Source: Mesorhizobium sp. STM 4661 (lineage in GTDB: Bacteria > Pseudomonadota > Alphaproteobacteria > Rhizobiales > Rhizobiaceae). From it: 64,000 bases of DNA. The position numbers and the translations under genes were made by a program. The DNA is taken from the NCBI RefSeq assembly GCF_000359125.1, contig NZ_CAAF010000049.1:50144-114143 (forward strand), written 5' to 3'. Under the pieces are notes generated by a model. The model searched no databases and was not told where the DNA came from. It saw nothing but the letters and a program-made list of their open reading frames with translations. Below, one piece after another: positions 38,137 through 47,140 of this stretch (its first letter is position 1; each line of letters opens with the position of its first letter).

Positions 38137-38634
38137 TTAATGTCCTGGAGCGGCAGACGCCGGCGTTAAAAGCGCGCGCGCCGCCTCCAGCACCGCCTCG
38201 GCATGACCCTTTACCCGGACCTGCCGCCAGATCCCGGCAATCCGGCCGTCGCGGCCGATCAGGAAGGTGGCGCGTTCGACGCCCATATATTTGCGGCCAT
38301 ACATCGTCTTCTCGACCCACAGATGGTAGGCCTCGATCGCCTTGCGTTCCTCGTCGGCGACCAGATCGACGGTGAGATCGTATTTCGACTTGAACTTGTC
38401 ATGCTTCTTGACGCTGTCCGGCGACAGGCCGATCACCACGGCGCCGGACTTCTCGAATTCCGGCTTCAACTGCGAAAAGCTGATCGCCTCGGTCGTGCAG
38501 CCTGTGGTGTCGTCCTGCGGATAGAAATAGAGCACGACCGGCTTGCCCAGCAATGCCGCGAGGCTGAGCGAGCCGCCGCCGTCGCGGGGAAGGTCGAACC
38601 GTGGCGCAAGATCGCCCACCTTGAGATCAGCCAT
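38137..38634 (-). CDS. bcp: Thioredoxin-dependent peroxiredoxin, Bcp/PrxQ type
   Basis: A 165-aa peroxiredoxin. FYPQDDTTGCTTEAISF (about residues 37-53) contains the peroxidatic cysteine with Pro/Thr context. The usual second cysteine five residues later (CxxxxC) is replaced by alanine (CTTEAI), so it works as a 1-Cys form or uses a distant partner. The C-terminal ATFLIGRDGRIAGIWRQV is standard. It reduces hydrogen and organic peroxides in the cytoplasm. Confidence 0.9.
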   Translation of the reverse strand: MADLKVGDLAPRFDLPRDGGGSLSLAALLGKPVVLYFYPQDDTTGCTTEAISFSQLKPEFEKSGAVVIGLSPDSVKKHDKFKSKYDLTVDLVADEERKAIEAYHLWVEKTMYGRKYMGVERATFLIGRDGRIAGIWRQVRVKGHAEAVLEAARALLTPASAAPGH

Positions 38635-38728
38635 ATCGATGCCCTTGTTTGTGGTTACGCGCGCAGCCTCATCGATATAATGTCGAGCGGGGATTCGTCC
38701 ACGATCGAGTTCTTAGAACGGAAAATTG

Positions 38729-41700
38729 GTGGATCAGGAGCAACCGCAGCACGAGAAGATCAGATTCAGGCGTGGTGATATCACCGACCTGGGGGCATTC
38801 CCGTCCGCGTGCCGCGTACCGCCACTCGGCCAGGCGTCGATCGGCCGCGGCGTTCGCGTCATAGCGCGGCTGTTCGCCGGCTTTGTCGCCCTTGTGCTGC
38901 TGGCCGCCGCCGCGGTGTATATGATCGGCGTATCGGGCGTCGGCTCCGAGCGGTTGCGGGCGGAAGCCGAAACGGCCATCGAGAAACTGGCCGGCGTCGA
39001 CGTCAATGTCGAAGCCGGACCGGCTCGCCTCACGCTCGATGGATCGAGCTTCATCGCTCTTCAGGTCAACGATGTCAGCCTCAAGACCGCCGACGGCAAG
39101 CCGATGGCCGATGCCGGGCGGGTCCGCTTCGGCATCAGGCTGATACCGCTGCTTTCGGGCGAGGTGCGGCTTACCAGCGCCAGGATTTCCGATGCGCATA
39201 TCGTCATGGCGGCGATGCCGTCGGGCGGCGACTGGACGGCGGCGCTGCGCAATGAAGATGGCCTCATCGATCCGGAAAAACTGTCCGAAGCGGTCTTCTC
39301 CAAAATCAACCACGCACTCGACGCGGTGCGCGAGGATTCGATGCGGCAGATCGACCTCAGCAATGTCGACCTCGTGCTGCCGGAGGCCGGATCGGTCAAA
39401 CTGGTCAGGATCACCGACGCCTCCGTCTCGCAATCGGGGCCGGGCGGCATGGAGTTTTCATCCAACGCCGAGGTCGACGGCAGAACGCTCACCTTCGCCG
39501 CTTCCGCCACCCGCGACATCACGACCCGCCGTGTGACCGCGCTGGACGCCAGCGTCAAGATGGCGGATGCCGCCGACGCGGCAGGAGCGTCAGGCGGGAA
39601 GATGGGCGCGGTCGCCCTGAAGCTGGCGGGATCGCAAGGGTTTGGCGAGAATGCATCGCGGCTGACGGCCTCATTGACTTCAGCCGGTTCCGTGCTCGAT
39701 CTCGGCCAGCGCGGCTTGCTTCCGGCCGATGTCGACCTCGATGCGACGCTTGTCGCCGGCTCGAACAAGATCCAGGTCGACAAGCTGCTTTTGAAGACCG
39801 GCCGTTCGACATTCGATTTTGCCGGTTCGATCGGCCCGAAGCCGGCCACCGGAACAGCGGGCGAGCAGCCGTCCTACCGTTACGATCTGACCAGCGACGG
39901 TTCGACGCTGGCGCCTTCGGAATCGCCCGAACCGGGGCTCAATTTCATCGCCCGCGTCGCCGGCGTCTACCAGCCCGAGAGCCACAAGCTCGTCGCCGAG
40001 CAGATCGGGATCAGATCCGGGTCCGCGAGCGAAGCGCTGGGCACGGCCTCGGTGACGTTCGTTGACGGCAAGGCCCCGGGCATATCGGTCGCCTTCAACG
40101 TCCACGACATGCCGGTCTCGCATGTCAAGCAATTGTGGCCGTGGTTTTCCGCCAAGAACGCCCGGCTGTGGGTGCTGAAAAACCTGTTCGGCGGCCGTGT
40201 CGTCGATGCCAATCTGCAGTTCCAGGTGGTGCCGGGGCGTCTCGGCAACGGGGTGCCGCTTTCCGCCGATGAAGTTTTCGGCCGTTTCCAGATCGAGGGC
40301 TCGCGCTTCGATACGGCTGGCCGCATTCCGCCCATCCGCGATGCCGTCGGCGTTGTCTCCTTCCACGGCAACGATGTCGATGTCGCCTTGTCCTCCGGCA
40401 GCGTCTATATGCCGAGCGGCCGCACCGTGGCGGCAAGCAATGGCACGCTGACGGTGAAGGCGGCGAACCGCCCGCCGGTGATCGGCGCGCTCGACATCGA
40501 CGTCGCCGGTGAGGCGCCGGCAATCGCCGAGCTCGCCTCCTACGAGCCGATCAACGCCATGCGCCATGTCGGCCTGCTGCCGGACGACCTGTCCGGCACG
40601 GTGACCGGCCACGTCAAGGCGGACATTCCGCTGCAATCCGGCGTCGACACCTCGAAACTCGATTGGCTGGTGGAGCTGGACTACAAGGATCTGTCGCTGG
40701 GCAAACCGTTCGAAGGCCAGACCGTCACGCAGGCCGACGGCTCGATCACGGTCGAACCCGATAAGGCCGTCATCTCCGCCAAGGCGCTGCTGAATGGCCT
40801 TCCAGCGGAGCTCAACCTGATCGAGCCGCTGAGGGACGATGGGCCGCCGCCGAGCCGGAAAGTGGCGATGGTGCTCGACGACAAGATGCGCGCCACCGCC
40901 ATGCCTGGCCTGTCGACGCTGCTTTCGGGAACCATCAAGGTTGCGATCGACAAGAGCGGCGGCGGCTACCAGAACGTCTCGGCCGACCTGACCAACGCCA
41001 GGCTGGACATTCCCTGGGCCGGCTGGAGCAAGGGGCCCGGTATCCCCGCCAATGTCACCTTCGCCATGACCAAGTCCGGTGACACCACGACGCTGTCGGA
41101 TTTCAACCTCGACGGAAAGAGCTTCACCATCGACGGCGACGTGGTGCTGGTCAACGGCGCCTTGTCGTCGGCACGGTTCAGCAAGGTCACGTTGAACCGG
41201 GGCGATGATGTCGCCGTGTCGGTCAAGCGATCGGGCAAGGGCTATGCGGTCGATGTCATCGGCAATGCGCTGGACGCCCGCTCGCTGATCAAGCAATTCA
41301 CCTCCGATGTCGACACCGCCACCAAGACCACCGGCTCCGACGCGATTTCCGTCAGCGCCGATGTCAATTCCCTGACCGGTTTCCACGGCGAGGTTCTGTC
41401 GAACCTGAAGCTCGACTACAGCGCTGCCGGTTCCAGGGTGAACGGGCTCAAGGTCAGCGCCACGGCAAGCTCCGGCGCCGCCATAACCATCAGCAACACG
41501 ACCGGCGACGGCAGGCGCGCGCTCAACATGAAGTCGGCCGATGCCGGCGCGATCCTGCGCTTCCTCAACATCTACGAGCACATGGAGGGCGGGTCGATCA
41601 CGCTGGCGCTCGCCGGGGCCAGCGACGGACCGATGAAGGGTCAGATCGACACCAGCAACTTCTTTGTCGTCAACGAGCCGAAACTCGCCTCGCTAGTATC

Positions 41701-42112
41701 GACCACGCCGCCCGGCGACAGCCGCAGCCTGAACGAGGCGGTCAAGGCCGACATCGACACCTCGAGGGTAAAATTCGAGCGCGGCTTTGCCGAGATCGAC
41801 AAGGGCGCCGGCTACGTGAAGCTGGCCAATGGCGTGCTGCGCGGCCCGCGCATCGGCACCACCTTCCAGGGCACGCTCTACGACCGGAACAACAATATGG
41901 ACATGACCGGCACATTCATGCCGGTCTACGGTCTCAATCGCATCTTCGGCGAGTTGCCGCTGTTCGGCGCGCTACTCGGCAATGGCCGGGATCGCGGCCT
42001 GATCGGCGTGACCTATAGGCTCAGGGGCAATGCCAACAAGCCGAAACTGGACGTCAATCCGCTGTCGGTGATCGCGCCCGGGATTTTCAGGTCGATTTTT
42101 GAGTATCGATGA
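38729..42112 (+). CDS. Large AsmA/YhdP-like (DUF3971) envelope protein
   Basis: A 1127-aa protein with one N-terminal membrane segment (LFAGFVALVLLAAAAVYMIG, about residues 48-67) and a long beta-rich periplasmic body. AsmA-like features recur: SERLRAEAETAIEKLAGVDV near the membrane and AGYVKLANGVLRGPRIGTTF near the C-terminus. Proteins of this type (YhdP, TamB, AsmA) form hydrophobic grooves thought to carry phospholipids to the outer membrane. The start is GTG 38729, after GGAA; a TTG at 38726 is adjacent. Confidence 0.85.
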   Translation: MDQEQPQHEKIRFRRGDITDLGAFPSACRVPPLGQASIGRGVRVIARLFAGFVALVLLAAAAVYMIGVSGVGSERLRAEAETAIEKLAGVDVNVEAGPARLTLDGSSFIALQVNDVSLKTADGKPMADAGRVRFGIRLIPLLSGEVRLTSARISDAHIVMAAMPSGGDWTAALRNEDGLIDPEKLSEAVFSKINHALDAVREDSMRQIDLSNVDLVLPEAGSVKLVRITDASVSQSGPGGMEFSSNAEVDGRTLTFAASATRDITTRRVTALDASVKMADAADAAGASGGKMGAVALKLAGSQGFGENASRLTASLTSAGSVLDLGQRGLLPADVDLDATLVAGSNKIQVDKLLLKTGRSTFDFAGSIGPKPATGTAGEQPSYRYDLTSDGSTLAPSESPEPGLNFIARVAGVYQPESHKLVAEQIGIRSGSASEALGTASVTFVDGKAPGISVAFNVHDMPVSHVKQLWPWFSAKNARLWVLKNLFGGRVVDANLQFQVVPGRLGNGVPLSADEVFGRFQIEGSRFDTAGRIPPIRDAVGVVSFHGNDVDVALSSGSVYMPSGRTVAASNGTLTVKAANRPPVIGALDIDVAGEAPAIAELASYEPINAMRHVGLLPDDLSGTVTGHVKADIPLQSGVDTSKLDWLVELDYKDLSLGKPFEGQTVTQADGSITVEPDKAVISAKALLNGLPAELNLIEPLRDDGPPPSRKVAMVLDDKMRATAMPGLSTLLSGTIKVAIDKSGGGYQNVSADLTNARLDIPWAGWSKGPGIPANVTFAMTKSGDTTTLSDFNLDGKSFTIDGDVVLVNGALSSARFSKVTLNRGDDVAVSVKRSGKGYAVDVIGNALDARSLIKQFTSDVDTATKTTGSDAISVSADVNSLTGFHGEVLSNLKLDYSAAGSRVNGLKVSATASSGAAITISNTTGDGRRALNMKSADAGAILRFLNIYEHMEGGSITLALAGASDGPMKGQIDTSNFFVVNEPKLASLVSTTPPGDSRSLNEAVKADIDTSRVKFERGFAEIDKGAGYVKLANGVLRGPRIGTTFQGTLYDRNNNMDMTGTFMPVYGLNRIFGELPLFGALLGNGRDRGLIGVTYRLRGNANKPKLDVNPLSVIAPGIFRSIFEYR

Positions 42113-42359
42113 GGTCAAACCCAATCGCTCCTAAACGATCGAGTTCGACCCGTAGCGGACGCTCGTTTGCGCGGCCGAATTCGCGCCCATGACCCAGGCG
42201 ACCTTCCTGAGGCGCTGACCCAACAGCGGCTTTGCGCCTCATATCGTCGGTCATTCCATCGGCGATAACCACCAAGAAGGGGTCGACTGCAGCGACAACA
42301 TCGATTTGCCCGTCAGTTTTCTTGGTTATGCGTGCTTGGACACCTGCAAATTCTTGCAA
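42087..42359 (-). CDS. Hypothetical ORF, possible gene remnant
   Basis: The 90-residue frame starts at a TTG and overlaps the last 26 bases of the AsmA-like gene. Its codon pattern looks protein-like, with GCC, GGC and CGC third-position bias and segments such as DVVAAVDPFLVVIADGMTDD. I recognise no family. The frame stays open well upstream of the TTG without a convincing start, which fits the end of a truncated gene left at the border of the insertion. Confidence 0.3.
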   Translation of the reverse strand: MQEFAGVQARITKKTDGQIDVVAAVDPFLVVIADGMTDDMRRKAAVGSAPQEGRLGHGREFGRANERPLRVELDRLGAIGFDLIDTQKST

Positions 42360-42451
42360 CGATCCAGCTGCGTATAAGAACCAGTTGTTGAAAAACGCTG
42401 GCCATGTGATGCTAGATTTTCAAAGTAGTGGAACAGAGCAGGAGACAGGGC
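42360..42451. other. Start of the less G+C-rich insertion
   Basis: Base composition drops here relative to the AsmA-like gene. The short stretch holds the AGGAG ribosome site (42440-42444) of the next gene. I see no terminator, attachment repeat or leader-peptide gene with good support; a 20-codon frame at 42410 has no ribosome site. Confidence 0.5.
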
Positions 42452-42895
42452 ATGGCCGCCATCGTCGTTGACGCAGTTCCAGAAGATATGGGGAGCCTCA
42501 TTGTCAGACTTCGCTGGGCAAAGGACAACCCAACGTCGCCTGCTCCGTCGGCGCAGGCGGTAAGCGACCTTGCCGCATTTACAAGTAATTGGACCGAGCA
42601 AGGCGATGCCAATCGCAAGCAAATTCTTGAAGCCGCGGGGGTGACGGGGAAAATCAATTCTTCTGAAGACTGTGGCCTTATCCCAATCGAGGGCGATGAG
42701 GTCGCGGTGACGTTCGACGATGAAGCGGACAGTCAGGTTATTCCTGCTGGCCGGACAGTTGTTGTAGTGCCGACGCGTCGAGATCTTGAGTGCTTGTGGG
42801 ACCTTACGAACCTCTACGAGGACTTCGTAGCCGAAAGCCTTGATTCGAACGACCTAGTGGCACTCGGACAACAGATCTTTAAGCGATGCCGTTGA
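42452..42895 (+). CDS. Orphan protein encoded before the YcaO gene
   Basis: A 147-aa acidic protein starting MAAIVVDAVPEDMGSLIVRL, with a clear AGGAG 7 bases before ATG 42452. It contains IPAGRTVVVVPTRRDLECLW and ends QIFKRCR with few cysteines. It is not a PqqD-like recognition domain, TfuA protein, E1-like partner or Nif11-type leader as far as I can tell. The YcaO gene starts 29 bases downstream, so the two are probably co-transcribed. Roles as scaffold, precursor or substrate are all open. Confidence 0.7.
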   Translation: MAAIVVDAVPEDMGSLIVRLRWAKDNPTSPAPSAQAVSDLAAFTSNWTEQGDANRKQILEAAGVTGKINSSEDCGLIPIEGDEVAVTFDDEADSQVIPAGRTVVVVPTRRDLECLWDLTNLYEDFVAESLDSNDLVALGQQIFKRCR

Positions 42896-42924
42896 ACGCA
42901 ACATAGCGTATTCAGGGACAAGCG

Positions 42925-44196
42925 GTGGCGCTTCCGATCTCTGGCATTTCGGCGGGATCCGTTGAGTTCATATCTCAGCGCTATCGCTTTGTTTCCTTAC
43001 CAAATTCGGGGGCGCCCGCCTATTTCGCCGTAGCGCTACCTCATAGCGAATCTGATTCAGGAGCTATGCTCCCTCCCGCTGCCCAGCGAGGGGCGGGGCG
43101 GGTCCCGGCCGGTCGCGGGCTGTCACCCGCGTTGGCTCTATGTTCTTGTTTTGGGGAAGCGGTGGAGCTGACAAGTGCTTGTCTTTGGGGGGATGAAGTC
43201 TATGTGCGGGCACCCATCGCAAAGGTGCAGAGCAGGGCTATCGATCCTTCTGCTCTTATTCTCTTCAGCGATGAGCAGTATAGGCAGCGATCGTCTTGGA
43301 ATGCGGTGCAAACGAGGAGTGAGTGGGTACCAAATCCGCTTAACAGCGAGCTATCGCTCGACTGGGTGGAGGCCATGTCGCTGACCCACGGCCGCCGGAT
43401 ACTGGTCCCAGCCGCCGTGGTCTATATCGGTTACGCCGAGGCTGGTGACGAGTCATCCTTCGCAATTTCTGACAGCAATGGTTGTGCCGCCGCGTCAACG
43501 TGGGAGGAGGCTGTCGTAGTCGCCTTTTTGGAGCTAGTTGAGCGGGATGCTGTCGCGCTCTGGTGGATGGGGGGCGATCGAAAGCGGCCTGTCGATGTTT
43601 CTCATATCAGGGACGCGTCAGATTTGGCTCACTGGATTGGCGATCGTCCGCGTCGATTTGAAGTCCTTGATCTCACAACCGACTTTGGGATACCGGCTTA
43701 CGCCGCCGTTTCTGCAACTCCAGAAGGGCGCGACGTTGCGTTTGGATCGGCTGCCAACTTTGATCCAGCCTCTGCTATCCTCTCTGCGATTACGGAGATG
43801 CTGCAAAGCGAGATAGCCCTCAGACTATCTAGCATAGGTGACGGCGCAAACGACATGTTGCGCTGGATGTCGCTAGTATCCTTCGAAACGGTTCCTCACC
43901 TACAGTCAGCTGGCCCCCCCATTCGAAGCATTCTTGACGAGCGCGGTCCTGCTACTGCGTCTGATGCAGTGGAGCGCTGCATACGGGCGTGCAACGACGC
44001 GAATCTGGCTATGATTGCAGTGAACTTGACGCGTGCTGCGATCGGTATTCCTGTTGCGCGCGTGTTGGTGCCTGGCCTTAGGCCAAGTCGATGCCGCTTC
44101 GCTCCGGGACGTCTCTTCGACGTGCCTACAAAGCTCGGCTGGCGGTCGCGGAGATTGGCGGAATCGGAACTTCATAAGATTCCTCTTTTGCTGTGA
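42925..44196 (+). CDS. YcaO superfamily ATP-dependent peptide-modifying enzyme
   Basis: The 423-aa protein has the YcaO fold. GRGLSPALALCSCFGEAVEL (about residues 63-82) matches the first ATP-binding element, SDSNGCAAASTWEEAVVVAF followed by LELVERDAVALWW (about 180-215) matches the S-x3-E-E and ExxERD elements, and ILSAITEMLQSEIALR the third. A C-terminal GRLFDVPTKLGW is also typical. YcaO enzymes activate backbone amides with ATP to make azolines, thioamides or amidines. The PxPxP tail of azoline cyclodehydratases is missing. Start is GTG 42925 after AGGGAC. No E1-like or TfuA partner is nearby. Confidence 0.88.
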   Translation: MALPISGISAGSVEFISQRYRFVSLPNSGAPAYFAVALPHSESDSGAMLPPAAQRGAGRVPAGRGLSPALALCSCFGEAVELTSACLWGDEVYVRAPIAKVQSRAIDPSALILFSDEQYRQRSSWNAVQTRSEWVPNPLNSELSLDWVEAMSLTHGRRILVPAAVVYIGYAEAGDESSFAISDSNGCAAASTWEEAVVVAFLELVERDAVALWWMGGDRKRPVDVSHIRDASDLAHWIGDRPRRFEVLDLTTDFGIPAYAAVSATPEGRDVAFGSAANFDPASAILSAITEMLQSEIALRLSSIGDGANDMLRWMSLVSFETVPHLQSAGPPIRSILDERGPATASDAVERCIRACNDANLAMIAVNLTRAAIGIPVARVLVPGLRPSRCRFAPGRLFDVPTKLGWRSRRLAESELHKIPLLL

Positions 44197-44351
44197 AAAA
44201 CAGCAAAAGAGCCCGACTTTCTGAAGACGCTCTGCGTTCTACGCCTGAGCACGATTGACTATGCTCGAATTCGTGCTGCTTGTGCTCCCCGGACCGCATG
44301 ATAGTTTCGGAATGTAGGGAAACAACGGGGTGGTCCGATCGAGGCTAGTAT

Positions 44352-47129
44352 ATGCTTGAACCGAGAGCCTCTGGCCCCACGAAACGTCGCCCAGGCTCAA
44401 GCGCGACCCTCGCCTTTCTTTTTACAGACATAGAGGGTTCGACGGATCGCTGGGAGCGCCTGCCCACGGCCATGCAGGTGGCAATAGAGCGGCACGATCT
44501 TATTTTGAGCCGCGCAGTCAAGAATGCTGGCGGGCGCATTTTTAAGAGGGTTGGAGACGCGGTCCACGCAGTTTTCCCGCAAGCATTTGCCGCCCTGTGT
44601 GCAGCGATCGAGGCTCAGAGGGCACTGCACGACGACGGATTTCAAGATGTCGAGGATTTGAAGGTTCGGATGGCCATTCATATTGGGGCAGTGCAAACGC
44701 GAGATGACGACTTTTTTGGCCCCCCCCTTAACCGGCTATCACGGATGGTAGCGGCCGCTCACGGGGGCCAAATATTGGTGTCTGATGCAGCAAGCATTAT
44801 GATTGACAACCTTCCCGATGGTGCCGCTCTGCTGGATCTTGGCCAACACTTGCTGAGAGATGTCGCTACCCCTCAGCGGCTGCATCAACTAATGGCACCG
44901 GGTCTCGGCAGCAAGTTTCCACCGTTGAAATTAGACTCGCCGCGTCGCACCAACATCCCTCAGCAAACACTAGCGTTGATTGGGCGAGACACCGAGTTGA
45001 GAGATATGGAAATACTTGCTCGGAAATTTCGGTTGATCACCTTGGTAGGACCAGGCGGCGTGGGCAAGACGCGTGTGGGCTTGGAATTCGGGAGGGAGGC
45101 TATTCTGCGATATCCGGACGGCGTGTGGGTGCTAGAACTAGCTTCCCTCACTGATGGTCAGCTGGTCGCCGAGAGCCTCGCAACCCTATTCGGTGGAGGT
45201 ATAGCGCTGGGTCGGCTTGCCTTGGACACCGTTGTATCATTCTTACGTGACAAGTCCGTGCTGATAATTCTGGATAGCTGCGAGCATCTCCTTCTCTCTG
45301 TAGCAGAGACAGCGGAAGCCATCTTGCGCAATTGCGCTGGGGTGAGTCTCATTTGCACGAGCCGAGAACCGCTGGCCGTTCGCGGTGAGCGCATATATCG
45401 CATTCCATCGCTAAGTTTCCCGACGCATCCGGACGCTGCTTCAGCAGAGTCAGCACTTAGGCATCCTGCTGTCAGGCTGTTCGCAGAACGAGGGAGCGCA
45501 GCCGGCACAGGTTTTACAGTGGGAAAGGAAAATGTAGCAGCGGTATGTACAATCTGTAAGCGGCTAGATGGCCTTCCGCTCGCTCTTGAAATTGCTGCTT
45601 CACATCTGAGAGCTTTGCTGGCCCATGAGTTGGCAGACCTTCTTGAGAAGCATCTTATAGTCCTCGGTGGCGCCTCGCGGACTGCACTGCCACAGCAACA
45701 AACGCTCCAATCGGTATTTGAATGGAGCTTCAATCTTTTGGTTGCAGACGAACAGACGCTGTTGAAGCGGCTCGCGATCTTTGCTGGAGGGTTTACCTTA
45801 GAGAGCGCCCAGGCCGTCGCCACAGATAGTACGATCATTCACAGTAATGTCTTTAACATGCTTTCTTCGCTTGTCGATAAATCGCTCGTGACCCTTGTCC
45901 CAGTCGGTCACCAGACACGCTATCGCTTGTTGGAATCGACCCGTAGCTTCGCACTCGGACGATTGGCTAAAGACGAACACGAGTCACTAGCTCGTCGCCT
46001 TTGCAGTTTCCTGATCTCCTTTTATGCCGAGGCTTCGGCCGAGTGGCTTGATGGGTCGACGGACAACTGGCTCCAGATATATGCACCTGATCTCGATAAC
46101 CTCAGGGCGAGTCTCGAATGGGCCTTCGGCGCGAACGGGGAAATCGAGCTTGGACTTGAACTCGCAAGCCACAGCCTGCGTCTTATGTTGGAGCTATCCC
46201 TCTTCCCTGAAATAGACCGCTGGTTCCAAGCCACGTCCGCTCACGTACGAGAAGACACTCCGCTTCTAGTGAAGGCTCGACTTCTCTACGCCACCAGCTA
46301 TGTGCATCACGCCTGGTTCGGCGGGAGAGACGCTGCGCAACCAGCTCTGGAAGCAGCGGCACTTTTCCGCGCTTCGGGTAGCACGTTGGAACTGGCACAG
46401 TGTTTGGTTCGAGCCGGACAAGCGCTATCTTCTCCAACTGAGACAAGACACGCCAGACTGTTGCTTGAGGAAAGCCACATGCTGCTGCCACCTTATGGCG
46501 ATACGAAGGTACGTGCCACTTGCTTACTTAGCCTCGGAGTCCTTTCCGATTTCGAAGGTAATTTCCTCGACGGATATACACTTCTCAAGGAGTCCGCCGA
46601 TATCTTTCAAGAGATAGAGGACAATTTTGGGATGCGTTTCGTGCTTATCTGCCTAGCCGAAAATCGTTTCAGCCTGGGCGCAGCAAATGATGCGCTGATG
46701 TTTGTCCAGCAAGCAATCGATCTTGCAGTTAAGCACAACCATCGGCACACCTTGTCGCTCGCGCGTATGAATTTGGCAGCGTATCAACTCATTCTCGGTA
46801 TGACCGGCGAGGCGCGGGAGACCGCGCGAGAGAGCTTGAGAGATGCGAACACACTCGGTCTGTCCAGCTATATAGTGATCCTGGTCGAACACCTTGCGCT
46901 GGTTGCAGCCCTTGACGGAAAATTGGATCGAGCCGCTCGCATGCTCGGCTATTCTGACCGCATGCGACTCTTCCATGGGTCGGTTCGCGAAGGAACTGAA
47001 CAGAAGATCTATGAGCGGCTAGCCCCACTAGTCGCCAGCATTGTACCTCGCGAGAAGCTGATTAGACTCGCCGGTGAGGGGGCTGCCTGGACCGAAGGGC
47101 AGGCAGTTGAACACGCCATGGCTATCTGA
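44352..47129 (+). CDS. Class III cyclase domain - STAND ATPase - TPR-like regulator
   Basis: A 925-aa multidomain protein. Residues about 18-185 form a class III nucleotidyl cyclase domain, with both metal aspartates in FLFTDIEGST and RVGDAVHAVF. A NTPase follows with Walker A GPGGVGKTR (about 230), Walker B VLIILDSCEH and the TSREPLAVRGE sensor, as in AfsR/NB-ARC proteins. Residues 560-900 are helical repeats resembling TPRs. No DNA-binding domain is seen. It probably senses a ligand and signals by cyclic nucleotide or protein contacts. GAGG lies 7 bases before the ATG. Confidence 0.87.
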   Translation: MLEPRASGPTKRRPGSSATLAFLFTDIEGSTDRWERLPTAMQVAIERHDLILSRAVKNAGGRIFKRVGDAVHAVFPQAFAALCAAIEAQRALHDDGFQDVEDLKVRMAIHIGAVQTRDDDFFGPPLNRLSRMVAAAHGGQILVSDAASIMIDNLPDGAALLDLGQHLLRDVATPQRLHQLMAPGLGSKFPPLKLDSPRRTNIPQQTLALIGRDTELRDMEILARKFRLITLVGPGGVGKTRVGLEFGREAILRYPDGVWVLELASLTDGQLVAESLATLFGGGIALGRLALDTVVSFLRDKSVLIILDSCEHLLLSVAETAEAILRNCAGVSLICTSREPLAVRGERIYRIPSLSFPTHPDAASAESALRHPAVRLFAERGSAAGTGFTVGKENVAAVCTICKRLDGLPLALEIAASHLRALLAHELADLLEKHLIVLGGASRTALPQQQTLQSVFEWSFNLLVADEQTLLKRLAIFAGGFTLESAQAVATDSTIIHSNVFNMLSSLVDKSLVTLVPVGHQTRYRLLESTRSFALGRLAKDEHESLARRLCSFLISFYAEASAEWLDGSTDNWLQIYAPDLDNLRASLEWAFGANGEIELGLELASHSLRLMLELSLFPEIDRWFQATSAHVREDTPLLVKARLLYATSYVHHAWFGGRDAAQPALEAAALFRASGSTLELAQCLVRAGQALSSPTETRHARLLLEESHMLLPPYGDTKVRATCLLSLGVLSDFEGNFLDGYTLLKESADIFQEIEDNFGMRFVLICLAENRFSLGAANDALMFVQQAIDLAVKHNHRHTLSLARMNLAAYQLILGMTGEARETARESLRDANTLGLSSYIVILVEHLALVAALDGKLDRAARMLGYSDRMRLFHGSVREGTEQKIYERLAPLVASIVPREKLIRLAGEGAAWTEGQAVEHAMAI

Positions 47130-47140
47130 CGTTTAGCCTT

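Noticed and set aside
38709..38719. GTTCTTAGAAC palindrome before the AsmA-like gene as an iron box
   Set aside because: The half-sites are in the wrong order for the Irr box pattern, and an 11-base palindrome alone is weak evidence.
39680..41581. 633-residue reverse frame inside the AsmA-like gene
   Set aside because: It has shadow composition (repeated RH, RR and DV runs) and no recognisable domain; the forward gene is complete.
42232..42471. 79-codon forward frame as a peptide precursor
   Set aside because: No ribosome site, overlaps the start of the 147-aa gene, and the reverse strand has the more protein-like codon pattern.
44197..44351. 18-codon frame at 44262 as a RiPP precursor
   Set aside because: It has no ribosome site, no Cys/Ser/Thr-rich core and no leader-like design.
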